Below are positions 51,601-59,267 of a stretch of DNA of 64,000 nucleotides, piece after piece. The notes under the pieces are model-generated. The model saw nothing but the letters and a program-made list of their open reading frames with translations, made no database searches and was not told where the DNA came from. Within the stretch, counting starts at the first letter, position 1; each line of letters opens with the position of its first letter. The DNA is from DUTS01 sp050951605 (GTDB lineage Bacteria > Bacillota > Peptococcia > DRI-13 > DTU073): positions 62,001 to 126,000 of the forward strand of contig JBMNJJ010000002.1 in NCBI GenBank assembly GCA_050951605.1, given 5' to 3'. The position numbers and the translations under genes are program-made.

Positions 51601-53532
51601 ATGAGAAAATTTTTATTTAATACTATGATAGTAAGTTTCTTCTTAACGATTTTATTTCTCTTTATTACAACACCATGTTTTGCCTCTGAAGACGATAGTA
51701 GCTTAGTTAATCTCAGAGAATATATTCCTAATGTTTATATTGAGATCAAGTATGCAACGGAAAATAATTTTACTAAACAAAAAATTTATTCTACTGATGA
51801 TGCTTATCTAAGATTAGGAACGGCTAAAAAGTTAACGCAAGTGCAAGAAGAGTTATTGAATAAAGGATACAGTCTAAAAATTTGGGATGCATTTAGACCC
51901 ATCGAAGCCCAATTTGAATTATGGAAAGTATGCCCAAATCCAAGCTTTGTAGCAAATCCCTATAAAAAATATTCAAAACATTCCAGGGGAATGGCTGTCG
52001 ACGTAACATTAGTCAGCAGTGATGGCACGGAGATTGAAATGCCGACAGAATTTGATGAATTTGGTAGTAAGGCAGATAGAGATTATAGTGATGTAGAAGC
52101 TAATCAAGCAGCTCATGCCTTATTATTAGAGAAAACTATGGAAAAGTATGGTTTTAAAGGCTATCAGGCTGAATGGTGGCATTTTGAAGATGTGGACGGA
52201 GCTAAATATGGGGTAATTCATAACCCAAAAGAATTACTAGATGAAAAAATAACTACATTAGTAATAAGTGCTATAGGTGATTGTGTTATAGGTGCAGATA
52301 CAAGGTTTAGTTATAACGGCTCCTTTTTTGATGAATTTGTAAAGCAGAATGAACAATATGGGTACTTCTTTAGTGGTGTAAAAAATATTTTAGAGAATGA
52401 TGATTTAACAATTGCTAACCTCGAAAATGTTCTGACAGATTATAATCAAAAACCAGACAAATCCCATCAGGAGAGGGCCTTCTTTTTTAAGGGGCCTCCC
52501 AATTTTGCTAATATATTAAAAGAAGGTAGTATTGAAGCAGTTAATCTAGCTAATAATCATTCTTTTGATTACTTAGAAAAGGGTCTTTCTGATACTAAAG
52601 CAAGTTTAAAGAAAACAGGTATTAATTATTGTGGTTATGAAGATAAAGCTATCATTACCACAAAGGGAAAAGAAATTGGGTTATTAGGATACAATACTTA
52701 TGGTCCTTTAGAAAAAGGCAGCGATATTTCTGTTTTAAAGCAACAAATCAAAAAGGATCTATCTGAAATTAAAGAATCTACAGATTTAATTATTGTCAGT
52801 TTCCACTGGGGTGAAGAATATAATGATGTAATACCAGAACAAAAGTTATTAGGTCGTTATGCAATCGATAGTGGTGCAGATTTAGTGTTAGGACATCACC
52901 CTCATGTAATACAGGAAATTGAGAATTATAATGGCAAATATATTGTTTATAGCTTAGGTAACTTTGTTTACGGTGGTAATCGTAATCCACCCGATAAAGA
53001 TACTTTTATCTTTCAACAATTATTTGAATTTAAGGGCAATAGGATAACAAATAGCAAAATTAAGATTATTCCTTGCTTAATATCTTCTGTTAAACATAGA
53101 AATGATTATCAACCAACTATTGTAAGGGGAGAAGATGCAGAAAGAATTTATAATCGGGTAAAAGTTATTAATAATAATGAACGGAAAACAATCATTAAAG
53201 TAAATGGGCAAACACCTCAAACGCCAATTCCCTACTTTATCAACAAAGAGGGGCGTACCATGATTGGACTTCGTGCTCTTGGGGAAAATCTCGGGGCAAC
53301 AGTTGATTGGGATGGTTCTACCCAAGTAGTGACTTTAATTAAAGGTGCAAACATTATTAAGCTTATTATAGGTCAAAGCCAATACATCTTAAACGGACAG
53401 GCTTTTATCATGGATACTCAAGCAACTATTATGGAAGGTCGTACAATGGTTCCTTTAAGAGTAGTGTCAGAAGGGTTGGGTGCGAAGGTGGGTTGGGATG
53501 ATTTAACGAGGACGATTAGCCTCGATAGTTAA
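51601..53532 (+). CDS. Secreted D-Ala-D-Ala dipeptidase / CapA-like / stalk-domain fusion
   Basis: Three modules follow a signal peptide (ending TTPCFASE). Residues 35-215 form a VanX/DdpX-type D,D-dipeptidase with zinc ligands in SKHSRGMAVDVTL and EWWHFED. Residues 220-530 are a CapA-like metallophosphatase (ISAIGDCVIGA; NLANNHSFDYLEKG; IVSFHWGEEYN; LGHHPHVIQEIENY; YSLGNFVYGGNRNPPDKDT). Residues 535-643 form a stalk domain (GRTMIGLRALGENLGATVDW; GRTMVPLRVVSEGLGAKVGW). The combination suggests wall-peptide hydrolysis plus polymer handling at the surface. The ATG at 51601 follows GGAGGTGAAA. The fusion is unusual to my knowledge. Confidence 0.88.
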   Translation: MRKFLFNTMIVSFFLTILFLFITTPCFASEDDSSLVNLREYIPNVYIEIKYATENNFTKQKIYSTDDAYLRLGTAKKLTQVQEELLNKGYSLKIWDAFRPIEAQFELWKVCPNPSFVANPYKKYSKHSRGMAVDVTLVSSDGTEIEMPTEFDEFGSKADRDYSDVEANQAAHALLLEKTMEKYGFKGYQAEWWHFEDVDGAKYGVIHNPKELLDEKITTLVISAIGDCVIGADTRFSYNGSFFDEFVKQNEQYGYFFSGVKNILENDDLTIANLENVLTDYNQKPDKSHQERAFFFKGPPNFANILKEGSIEAVNLANNHSFDYLEKGLSDTKASLKKTGINYCGYEDKAIITTKGKEIGLLGYNTYGPLEKGSDISVLKQQIKKDLSEIKESTDLIIVSFHWGEEYNDVIPEQKLLGRYAIDSGADLVLGHHPHVIQEIENYNGKYIVYSLGNFVYGGNRNPPDKDTFIFQQLFEFKGNRITNSKIKIIPCLISSVKHRNDYQPTIVRGEDAERIYNRVKVINNNERKTIIKVNGQTPQTPIPYFINKEGRTMIGLRALGENLGATVDWDGSTQVVTLIKGANIIKLIIGQSQYILNGQAFIMDTQATIMEGRTMVPLRVVSEGLGAKVGWDDLTRTISLDS

Positions 53533-53535
53533 GAT

Positions 53536-53579
53536 AAAGATTGCCGGTGTTCATTGTGAACGCCGGCAATCTTTATTTT
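53536..53579 (+). terminator. Terminator after the dipeptidase/CapA fusion
   Basis: AAAGATTGCCGG pairs with CCGGCAATCTTT, with inner pairing GTGTTCA/TGAACGC, followed by ATTTTG. Confidence 0.85.
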
Positions 53580-53676
53580 GGGAATTATTTTTAGAACTCC
53601 AACGGCTATTACATCGAGTATTGTTTTTATTGGGGGGGTATAATAATAAAAATTGTTGATAAAGGAAGGTGATAAA

Positions 53677-55797
53677 ATGACTAACGTAACTGAGAGAGTA
53701 CCCAATAGATTAATCCATGAAAAATCTCCTTATCTATTACAGCATGCTTATAATCCGGTGGACTGGTTTCCGTGGGGCAAAGAGGCTTTTAAAAAAGCAG
53801 AAAAAGAGGATAAGCTGATTTTCTTATCTATTGGGTACTCCTAACGTTGGTTACAAAATGCCACTTGCCATTGGTGCCATGTGATGGAAAGAGAATCTTT
53901 TGAAGATGAAGAAGTAGCTAATGTGCTTAACAATAATTATATTGCGATTAAAGTAGATAGAGAAGAACGTCCGGACCTTGACCATCTTTATATGACTTTT
54001 TGTCAGGCGTTAACCAGACAGGGCGGATGGCCTCTGACGATAATTATGACGCCGGAAAAGAAACCCTTTTTTGCAGGGACTTATTTTCCTAAAGAAAGCA
54101 GGGGAGGTCTGGCGGGATTAGTAGCATTATTGATTAAGATTGCTGATTTGTGGGAAAAAGAGCGAGAAAAACTAATCCGTTCAGGGGAGGACCTTACTAC
54201 TTTTGTGCTTAAAGAGAGTTTAGAATTTAGAGAGGGTGAATTATCTCCTCAGGTAATTGATGAGGCTTATCAGGAATTAATGTCTTTATATGATCCAGTG
54301 TATGGAGGGTTTGGGCATGCGCCTAAATTTCCTACCCCACATCAGCTCACTTTTTTATTACGTTATTACGTGGTTAAAGGTGAAAAAAAAGCCTTGAAAA
54401 TGGTGGAAAAGACTTTAGAACAGATGTATAAGGGGGGGATTTTTGATCATTTTGGGTTTGGCTTCTCCCGTTATTCTACGGATCAACAATGGTTAGTGCC
54501 TCATTTTGAAAAAATGCTTTATGATAATGCTCTTTTAGCGATAGCTTATTTGGAAGCTTATCAAGTGACAGCAAAAGAATTATACCGGGAAGTAGCGGAA
54601 AAGATTTTTACTTATGTTTTGCGGGAGATGACTTCATCGCAAGGGGCGTTTTATTCGGCAGAAGATGCTGATTCGGAAGGTGTGGAAGGGAAGTTTTATT
54701 TATGGTCTCCTGCTCAAATAAATGAGGTATTGGGCGAAGAAAAAGGTCGTAAGTTCTGCCGGATATATGATCTTACCGAGAAGGGTAATTTTGCCGGGCG
54801 TAATATCCCGAACCTACTTAACAGTGATTTTTGCGAGTTAGAGAAAATAGATTTAGAGTTAAAGAAGGAACGGGCAAAACTTTACGAGGCTAGAAAAAAA
54901 CGTATTCCTCCTTTTAAGGATGATAAAATACTTACAGCTTGGAATGGCTTAATGATTGCGGCTTTAGCGAAAGGTGGTCGTGTGCTAGATAATTCTCTTT
55001 ATCTTTCTGCTGCAGAAAAGGCTGTTGACTTTTTGCTACACAATTTAATGAGGGAAGATGGGCGACTTTTAGCTCGTTATAGACAGGGAGAGGCAGCTTA
55101 TCTTGCCTATTTAGATGATTATGCTTTTTTAATTTGGTCTCTTTTAGAATTATATGAAAGTACGTATAAACCTATTTATTTGCAAAAAGCTTTAGTATTA
55201 AATGAAGAGATGCTAGAATTATTCTGGGATGAGGAAAAAAAATATTTATATTTAACAGGACAAGATAGTGAAAAGATTTTAGCTCGTCCTAGAGAAATCT
55301 ATGATGGAGCTCTTCCGGCAGGAAATTCCGTAGCCGCTTTAAATCTTTTAAAATTAGCTAGTTTAACAGGCGCTTATCAGTTAGAAGATAAAGCAGAACA
55401 GCTTTTTTATTCTTGCGGTCAAGAAGTAGAAGCGAATCCCATGGGCTATACTTATTTTTTGCAGGCTTATCTTTATTCGCAAGCTCCGGTTTCTACAATA
55501 GTGCTTGTTGAGGGAGAGGAAAACAAAGATAACTCGGAAATGGTACTACTTTTGCAAAAAGGTTTTTTACCGCATATAGTTAGCCTTTATCTTTCTGCAA
55601 AAACGAAGGAGATTATTAAAATTATTCCTTTTTTAGCCGATTACCAAGCTGTAAAGGGAAAAACTACGGCATATTTTTGTCAAAATAAGATGTGCCAAGC
55701 ACCAATACAAGACGTAGTGGAGTTTAAAAAAGCTTTGTTTGGTGATTTAAATAGAGAGCAGGATTATCAGAGAAATAATAGAAGTGATAATTCATAG
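53677..55797 (+). pseudogene. YyaL/DUF255 thioredoxin-domain protein with in-frame stop
   Basis: From ATG at 53677 (AAGGAAGGTGAT just before it) it reads MTNVTERVPNRLIHEKSPYL, the usual YyaL start, to IFLSIGYS. A TAA then occurs at 53842, and the same frame continues R-W-L-Q-N-A before TCHWCHVMERESFEDEEVA. Family members read GYSTCHWCHVME without a gap, so seven codons (21 bases, 53842-53862) have been inserted beside the CxxC-like site. The rest (to 55797) is intact: a glycosidase-like alpha/alpha barrel with FGHAPKFPTPHQL and TAWNGLMIAALAKGG. A shorter product from GTG at 53881 is conceivable. Confidence 0.8.
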
Positions 55798-55817
55798 AAT
55801 TAAAGATGAGGGATCCT

Positions 55818-56951
55818 ATGTTTAAAAAAGTTGCTAAAATTTCTATGATTATTGTTGTTGTTTTTTTATTTTTGGGTATATTAGCAAAACAATTTCTTGT
55901 TGAGTCAGCCCCGATAACGGCAGAAGAGGTAGAAGCTGAACCGGTTGCTCAGGAAATAACGGAAATAAAAGAAGTTTTTTTGACGATAAGTGCAATTGGT
56001 GATTGCGCCTTAGGGACGGAATATGCTCAGCGCGGACATACTTTTGCTACTGTTTTTGCAGAAAACAAGGAGGATTGTAGTTATTTTTTGGCAAATGTTA
56101 GGGACGTTTTAGCACAAGATGATTTAACGATTGCTAATTTAGAAACTTGTTTGACTACAGCTAGCCAAAGGAGAGATAAGAGTTCTGCACAGGCAGCTTA
56201 TTGGATTAAAGGAGAGCCACTTTATGCTCAGATTCTTGTCGAGGGTAGTGTCGAGGTGGTTAATGTAGCTAATAATCATACTTATGACTATAGAGAAGTA
56301 GGTTATAGAGAAACTTTGCGTAGCTTAGAAAAAGTAGGGATTGCTTATTGTGGTTTTGAGCATGTTTTAATTAAAGAAATGAAGGGGATCAAGGTTGGTT
56401 TTTTAGGTTTTAATCAGTTTGGAAATAAAGGAGTATGGCAGGCGTATTCTGCTTTAAAGGCACAAGTTGCCGAGTCTATTCAAGCTTTATGTGAACAGAC
56501 AGATTTAGTTATTGTTAGTTTTCACTGGGGAAATGAACGGGAGATTAGACCTTCTCAAAAACAGTATGAATTAGCTAAAACTGCGATTGAGGCAGGAGCC
56601 GATTTAGTATTAGGGCATCATCCTCATGTTTTGCAGGGCATTAAGGAATATAAGGGGAAACAGGTTGTTTTTAGTTTGGGTAATTTTTGTTTTGGTGGGA
56701 ATCGGCTGCCATATGACAGGGATACTATTATTTATCAGCAGACTTTCGTTTTTGTGGAAGGAGAATTAGTGAGAACGACAAATAAAATTATTCCTTGTTC
56801 AATGACAACCGGAGCAGGGTATAATGATTTTCAGCCGAAAGTTTTAGAGGGTGCGGAGGCCCAAAGGGTTTTAAATAAGGTAAAAGAACGTTCGGAGATG
56901 ATTAATTTTAAGGCGGAAAGGAATAAAACTCGAGAAAATGTGCCATCCTAG
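55818..56951 (+). CDS. CapA-family polyglutamate/capsule-type protein
   Basis: This is a 377-residue protein anchored by one N-terminal helix (ISMIIVVVFLFLGILAKQFL) with an extracellular calcineurin-like CapA domain: AIGDCALGTEYAQRG, NLETCLTT, VNVANNHTYDYREVG, VSFHWGNEREIRPSQ, LGHHPHVLQGIKEY and LGNFCFGGNRLPYDRDT. It is clearly paralogous to the middle domain of the fusion at 51601. CapA takes part in poly-gamma-glutamate export in bacilli, but no capB/capC is nearby, so the substrate is open. The ATG at 55818 has GAGGGA five bases upstream. Confidence 0.85.
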   Translation: MFKKVAKISMIIVVVFLFLGILAKQFLVESAPITAEEVEAEPVAQEITEIKEVFLTISAIGDCALGTEYAQRGHTFATVFAENKEDCSYFLANVRDVLAQDDLTIANLETCLTTASQRRDKSSAQAAYWIKGEPLYAQILVEGSVEVVNVANNHTYDYREVGYRETLRSLEKVGIAYCGFEHVLIKEMKGIKVGFLGFNQFGNKGVWQAYSALKAQVAESIQALCEQTDLVIVSFHWGNEREIRPSQKQYELAKTAIEAGADLVLGHHPHVLQGIKEYKGKQVVFSLGNFCFGGNRLPYDRDTIIYQQTFVFVEGELVRTTNKIIPCSMTTGAGYNDFQPKVLEGAEAQRVLNKVKERSEMINFKAERNKTRENVPS

Positions 56952-56989
56952 AGAGAAGAAGGAAAATCTAGGATAAAGGAGTGAAGTTA

Positions 56990-57199
56990 GTGGATACATT
57001 GGCACTTGTCCTTGTCATTATCGGCGCCATTAATTGGGGACTTATCGGGTTATTTAGTTTTGACCTTGTCGCTGCCTTATTTGGAGGACAAACAGCAATT
57101 CTCAGTAGGATCATCTATTCTCTCGTCGGGTTAGCCGGTCTGTACTCGATAACCTTTCTGATGGGCAATCGTCCCCATACAGACGTAAAAAGAGAATAG
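56990..57199 (+). CDS. DUF378 (YuzA-like) small membrane protein
   Basis: This is a 69-residue protein with two membrane helices and the family-typical VIIGAINWGLIGLFSFDLVAALFG split by the WGL motif. The function of DUF378 is unknown. The GTG at 56990 was chosen because AAAGGAG lies eight bases before it; the GTG at 56981 touches that site directly. A terminator follows the stop. Confidence 0.85.
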   Translation: MDTLALVLVIIGAINWGLIGLFSFDLVAALFGGQTAILSRIIYSLVGLAGLYSITFLMGNRPHTDVKRE

Positions 57200-57210
57200 A
57201 GGAGTTACCA

Positions 57211-57245
57211 AAAGGGAGACCATGAAAGCAGGTCTCCCTTTATTT
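57211..57245 (+). terminator. Terminator, copy 1 of a duplicated hairpin
   Basis: AAAGGGAGACC pairs with GGTCTCCCTTT around ATGAAAGCA, followed by ATTT. The same hairpin recurs at 57858. Confidence 0.85.
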
Positions 57246-57348
57246 AAAAGAAATTGCAAGTAATTACATTTTCAATTATAATTAAAAGTGAATTATATGT
57301 TTTAGAAAAGATATTGGAAACATTGAAAATATTTTGGAGGTGGCAAAA

Positions 57349-57603
57349 GTGAGTATACCACAGGAAAGGTTTAATGATATTTTCAAAAAGTTATCGGATA
57401 GAGATAAAGAGCAAGCTATAGATTTTGTAGAGTTTTTATATGAAAAGAGGAAAAAAGTATGGTGCGAGGTTTTGGAGAATGTTCCGGAAGATGATGAAGA
57501 ATTAAGCTCTGAAGAAATAAATGCACTTCAAGAGGCTGAAAAAGATCTAAAAGCAGGAAAAACAAGGTCTTTAGCCGAAGCCATGGGAGAATTAGAAGTA
57601 TGA
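57349..57603 (+). CDS. RelB-like antitoxin
   Basis: This 84-residue acidic protein (SIPQERFNDIFKKLSDRDKE, then EELSSEEINALQEAEKDL and a tail TRSLAEAMGELEV) precedes a RelE-type toxin with an ATGA overlap. The GTG at 57349 follows GGAGGTGGCAAAA. The earlier TTG at 57334 lies inside that ribosome site. The C-terminal segment is typical of toxin-wrapping antitoxin tails. Family assignment rests mainly on the gene pair. Confidence 0.75.
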   Translation: MSIPQERFNDIFKKLSDRDKEQAIDFVEFLYEKRKKVWCEVLENVPEDDEELSSEEINALQEAEKDLKAGKTRSLAEAMGELEV

Positions 57604-57851
57604 ATGTAGAGATTACACAAAGAGCAAGCAAAGATTTTAAAAAATTAGATCGGTCAGTAAAAAAACAAGTGAAAGAAGCGTTGGAGAAGTTAGATGACTT
57701 CCCTGACCTAACTGATGTGAAGCAGTTGAAGGGTAGTCCTAAAAGATATAGGTTAAGAGTTGGAAACTGGTGGATTATTTTTTGCGTTGATTGGGAAAAG
57801 AATGTTTTGACAGTTTTAACTATTAATCATAGAAAAAAAGTTTATAGGTAG
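57600..57851 (+). CDS. RelE-family toxin
   Basis: This is an 83-residue protein with the RelE core: ITQRASKDFKKLDRSVKKQV, then LKGSPKRYRLRVGNWWIIF and the terminal INHRKKVYR, where Arg/Lys/Tyr residues act in mRNA cleavage in RelE. Its start overlaps the antitoxin stop (ATGA), so the two are translated together. The gene is closed by a terminator that duplicates the one before the pair. An mRNA-interferase function is inferred from the family. Confidence 0.88.
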   Translation: MNVEITQRASKDFKKLDRSVKKQVKEALEKLDDFPDLTDVKQLKGSPKRYRLRVGNWWIIFCVDWEKNVLTVLTINHRKKVYR

Positions 57852-57857
57852 TGGTGA

Positions 57858-57889
57858 TAAGGGAGACCATGAAAGTGGGTCTCCCTTAT
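57858..57889 (+). terminator. Terminator, copy 2 of the duplicated hairpin
   Basis: AAGGGAGACC pairs with GGTCTCCCTT around ATGAAAGTG. It is nearly identical to the hairpin at 57211, so the toxin-antitoxin pair lies between direct repeats. Confidence 0.85.
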
Positions 57890-57930
57890 AATTGTGTCTT
57901 TATTATTTTCGCTTTGCATTTAGTAGCTAT

Positions 57931-58623
57931 TTACAGAGTTCGATCTCTGTTTATCTTACTGGGTTCTACTGTGGACTTACTTATATGCCCATCTTTATTT
58001 GGGTTTTCTTTAATGACTTTTAACGCATCTGAAACCGAATTTAATTCACGACTTACTATTTCTTTGCCTTGCGGATACCTGACGGTACACGGTTCTGAGA
58101 AATTTATTAATCTTTGGGGATTTTCACGAACTATTTTATTTATTTCTTTTGCGGTTTTATTTAAAATAACTTCAGGAGCATCAACATTAATTAATTCATT
58201 AAGTGCTCCATCGCCTCTTCGAATATCATCAACTTCTAAATTATATACAACATATTCTTTGTGTTTTTGCTTAAGGAGGTTTTTAGCATTATCTATACTT
58301 TTCTTTAGAATATCATTAATTTGCGCTTCAGTAACATTGTTGTAATTTGGTAATTTTAATGTCTCTTTCTCTGCATAAGACGCTACTAATGATAATGCTT
58401 CTTTTGATTTTTTATCTAAAAGAGGGTGTACAGCTTTATCTAACCATTCCATAATTTTGTTTTTGCTTTTTGGTGTGTAAAGCTTTAAAATTTCTTCATT
58501 AAATGTTTCTCTAGATTTAGCACTGAATTTTCCATCACTATCTTTTTGTATGATATCTGTGTTCATTAGTGCTTCGCCCAATACATCTTCATAATGGTAT
58601 TTTATCCGCTCTTTTACATTCAT
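57931..58623 (-). CDS. Hypothetical protein, function unknown
   Basis: This is a 230-residue, Lys/Glu/Asn-rich soluble protein with no signal peptide or membrane segment. The N-terminal half is predicted helical (VKERIKYHYEDVLGEALM; NKIMEWLDKAVHPLLDKKSK). The C-terminal half contains KEYVVYNLEVDDIRRGDGAL and CTVRYPQGKEIVSRELNSVS. I do not recognise the family. It stands alone, convergent to the toxin-antitoxin pair, in an accessory-looking stretch. The ATG at 58623 has AAAGGTGA about ten bases upstream. Confidence 0.7.
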   Translation of the reverse strand: MNVKERIKYHYEDVLGEALMNTDIIQKDSDGKFSAKSRETFNEEILKLYTPKSKNKIMEWLDKAVHPLLDKKSKEALSLVASYAEKETLKLPNYNNVTEAQINDILKKSIDNAKNLLKQKHKEYVVYNLEVDDIRRGDGALNELINVDAPEVILNKTAKEINKIVRENPQRLINFSEPCTVRYPQGKEIVSRELNSVSDALKVIKENPNKDGHISKSTVEPSKINRDRTL

Positions 58624-58746
58624 GATTATCACTCACCTTTTGCGTTTATTTTATTTATTATATAATATTTCGATAATTTTGTCAAAATAGTTTATCTTTC
58701 CTGAGTTTTCGCAAAAAAATAACTGCAATTTTTATGAAAAAAGGTG

Positions 58747-58776
58747 TTGACAGGGACAGGTTGTGTTGTGTATACT
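58747..58776 (+). promoter_or_regulatory. Promoter of the ilv operon leader
   Basis: A perfect TTGACA (58747-58752) and TATACT (58771-58776) are separated by 18 bases, about 30 bases before the T-box. Confidence 0.7.
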
Positions 58777-58804
58777 ATATTCAATTTTATTATATAATAA
58801 TGGC

Positions 58805-59047
58805 GATGAAGGGAAACTGTTATACTAAACGTGTTTTAGAGAGTCGGAAGAGGTGGAAACCGGCACACGTAGTTTAACTAGCCTCGTCCCGGAGTTACTT
58901 ATTCGAAAAAAAGTAGGGTAAGTCGGTAGCAAACCGTTATTTGCTGAAGGAAGAGACCTCTTTTGTGAGGTAATTAGGGTGGTACCGCGGGAATCCTCTC
59001 GTCCCTGATGGTTTAAGATGCTGTCATGGAGGGAGGTTTTTGTTTTT
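58805..59047 (+). promoter_or_regulatory. T-box leader of the ilv operon
   Basis: The invariant AGGGTGGTACCGCG (58976-58989) of the antiterminator is present. It is preceded by a stem I region (TTAGAGAGTCGGAAG...CCTCGTCCCGGAG). A terminator follows (CCTCTCGTCCCTGATGG pairing with CATGGAGGGAGG, then TTTTTGTTTTT). A CUA (Leu) at the 3' side of stem I (AACTAGCC) is a possible specifier but is not certain. Uncharged tRNA should promote read-through. Confidence 0.93.
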
Positions 59048-59094
59048 AAAGTCAAAGAATAGTTAAAAGATTTAATTTAAAAAATAATGAGAAA

Positions 59095-59236
59095 TAGGAG
59101 TGTACCTAGGGTTCCGATTGCTTTTTGCAAAGCAGTGACCGTGACCAAGTGGTACAGGCGGGAAACCGCTACACCGTGAGGATAAAAAACTCAAGCGGAT
59201 AGGTTCTATTTTTTGAACTTGACGCTGTTTTTTTAT
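59095..59236 (+). promoter_or_regulatory. ykkC-class riboswitch (probably ppGpp, subtype 2a) with terminator
   Basis: It shows ACCTAGGGTTCCG (59104), GTGACCGTGACCAAGTGG, CAGGCGGGAAACCGCTACAC, then CGTGAGGATAAAA...CTCAAGCGG. This is the conserved order of ykkC RNAs. A terminator (AGCGGATAGGTTC pairing with GAACTTGACGCT, then seven Ts) overlaps its 3' end. The position before ilv genes and directly after a T-box matches the ppGpp-sensing group rather than guanidine or PRPP types. Confidence 0.8.
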
Positions 59237-59267
59237 AAATTTTTTAAAAGGAGGTGTAAATAAATTT

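Noticed and set aside
53842..53862. Programmed translational bypass in the YyaL-type gene
   Set aside because: No matching take-off and landing codons flank the 21 bases (TCC and GCC differ), and no strong hairpin is seen.
57851..58345. Plus-strand frame of 164 codons after the RelE toxin
   Set aside because: It is antisense to the 230-residue minus-strand gene, which has a ribosome site and normal amino-acid composition; the plus frame is Ser/Leu/Ile-rich without one.
59095..59205. Guanidine-I or PRPP riboswitch
   Set aside because: The core is ykkC-like, but the downstream genes are branched-chain synthesis genes, and the T-box in front matches the ppGpp group; subtype not proven.
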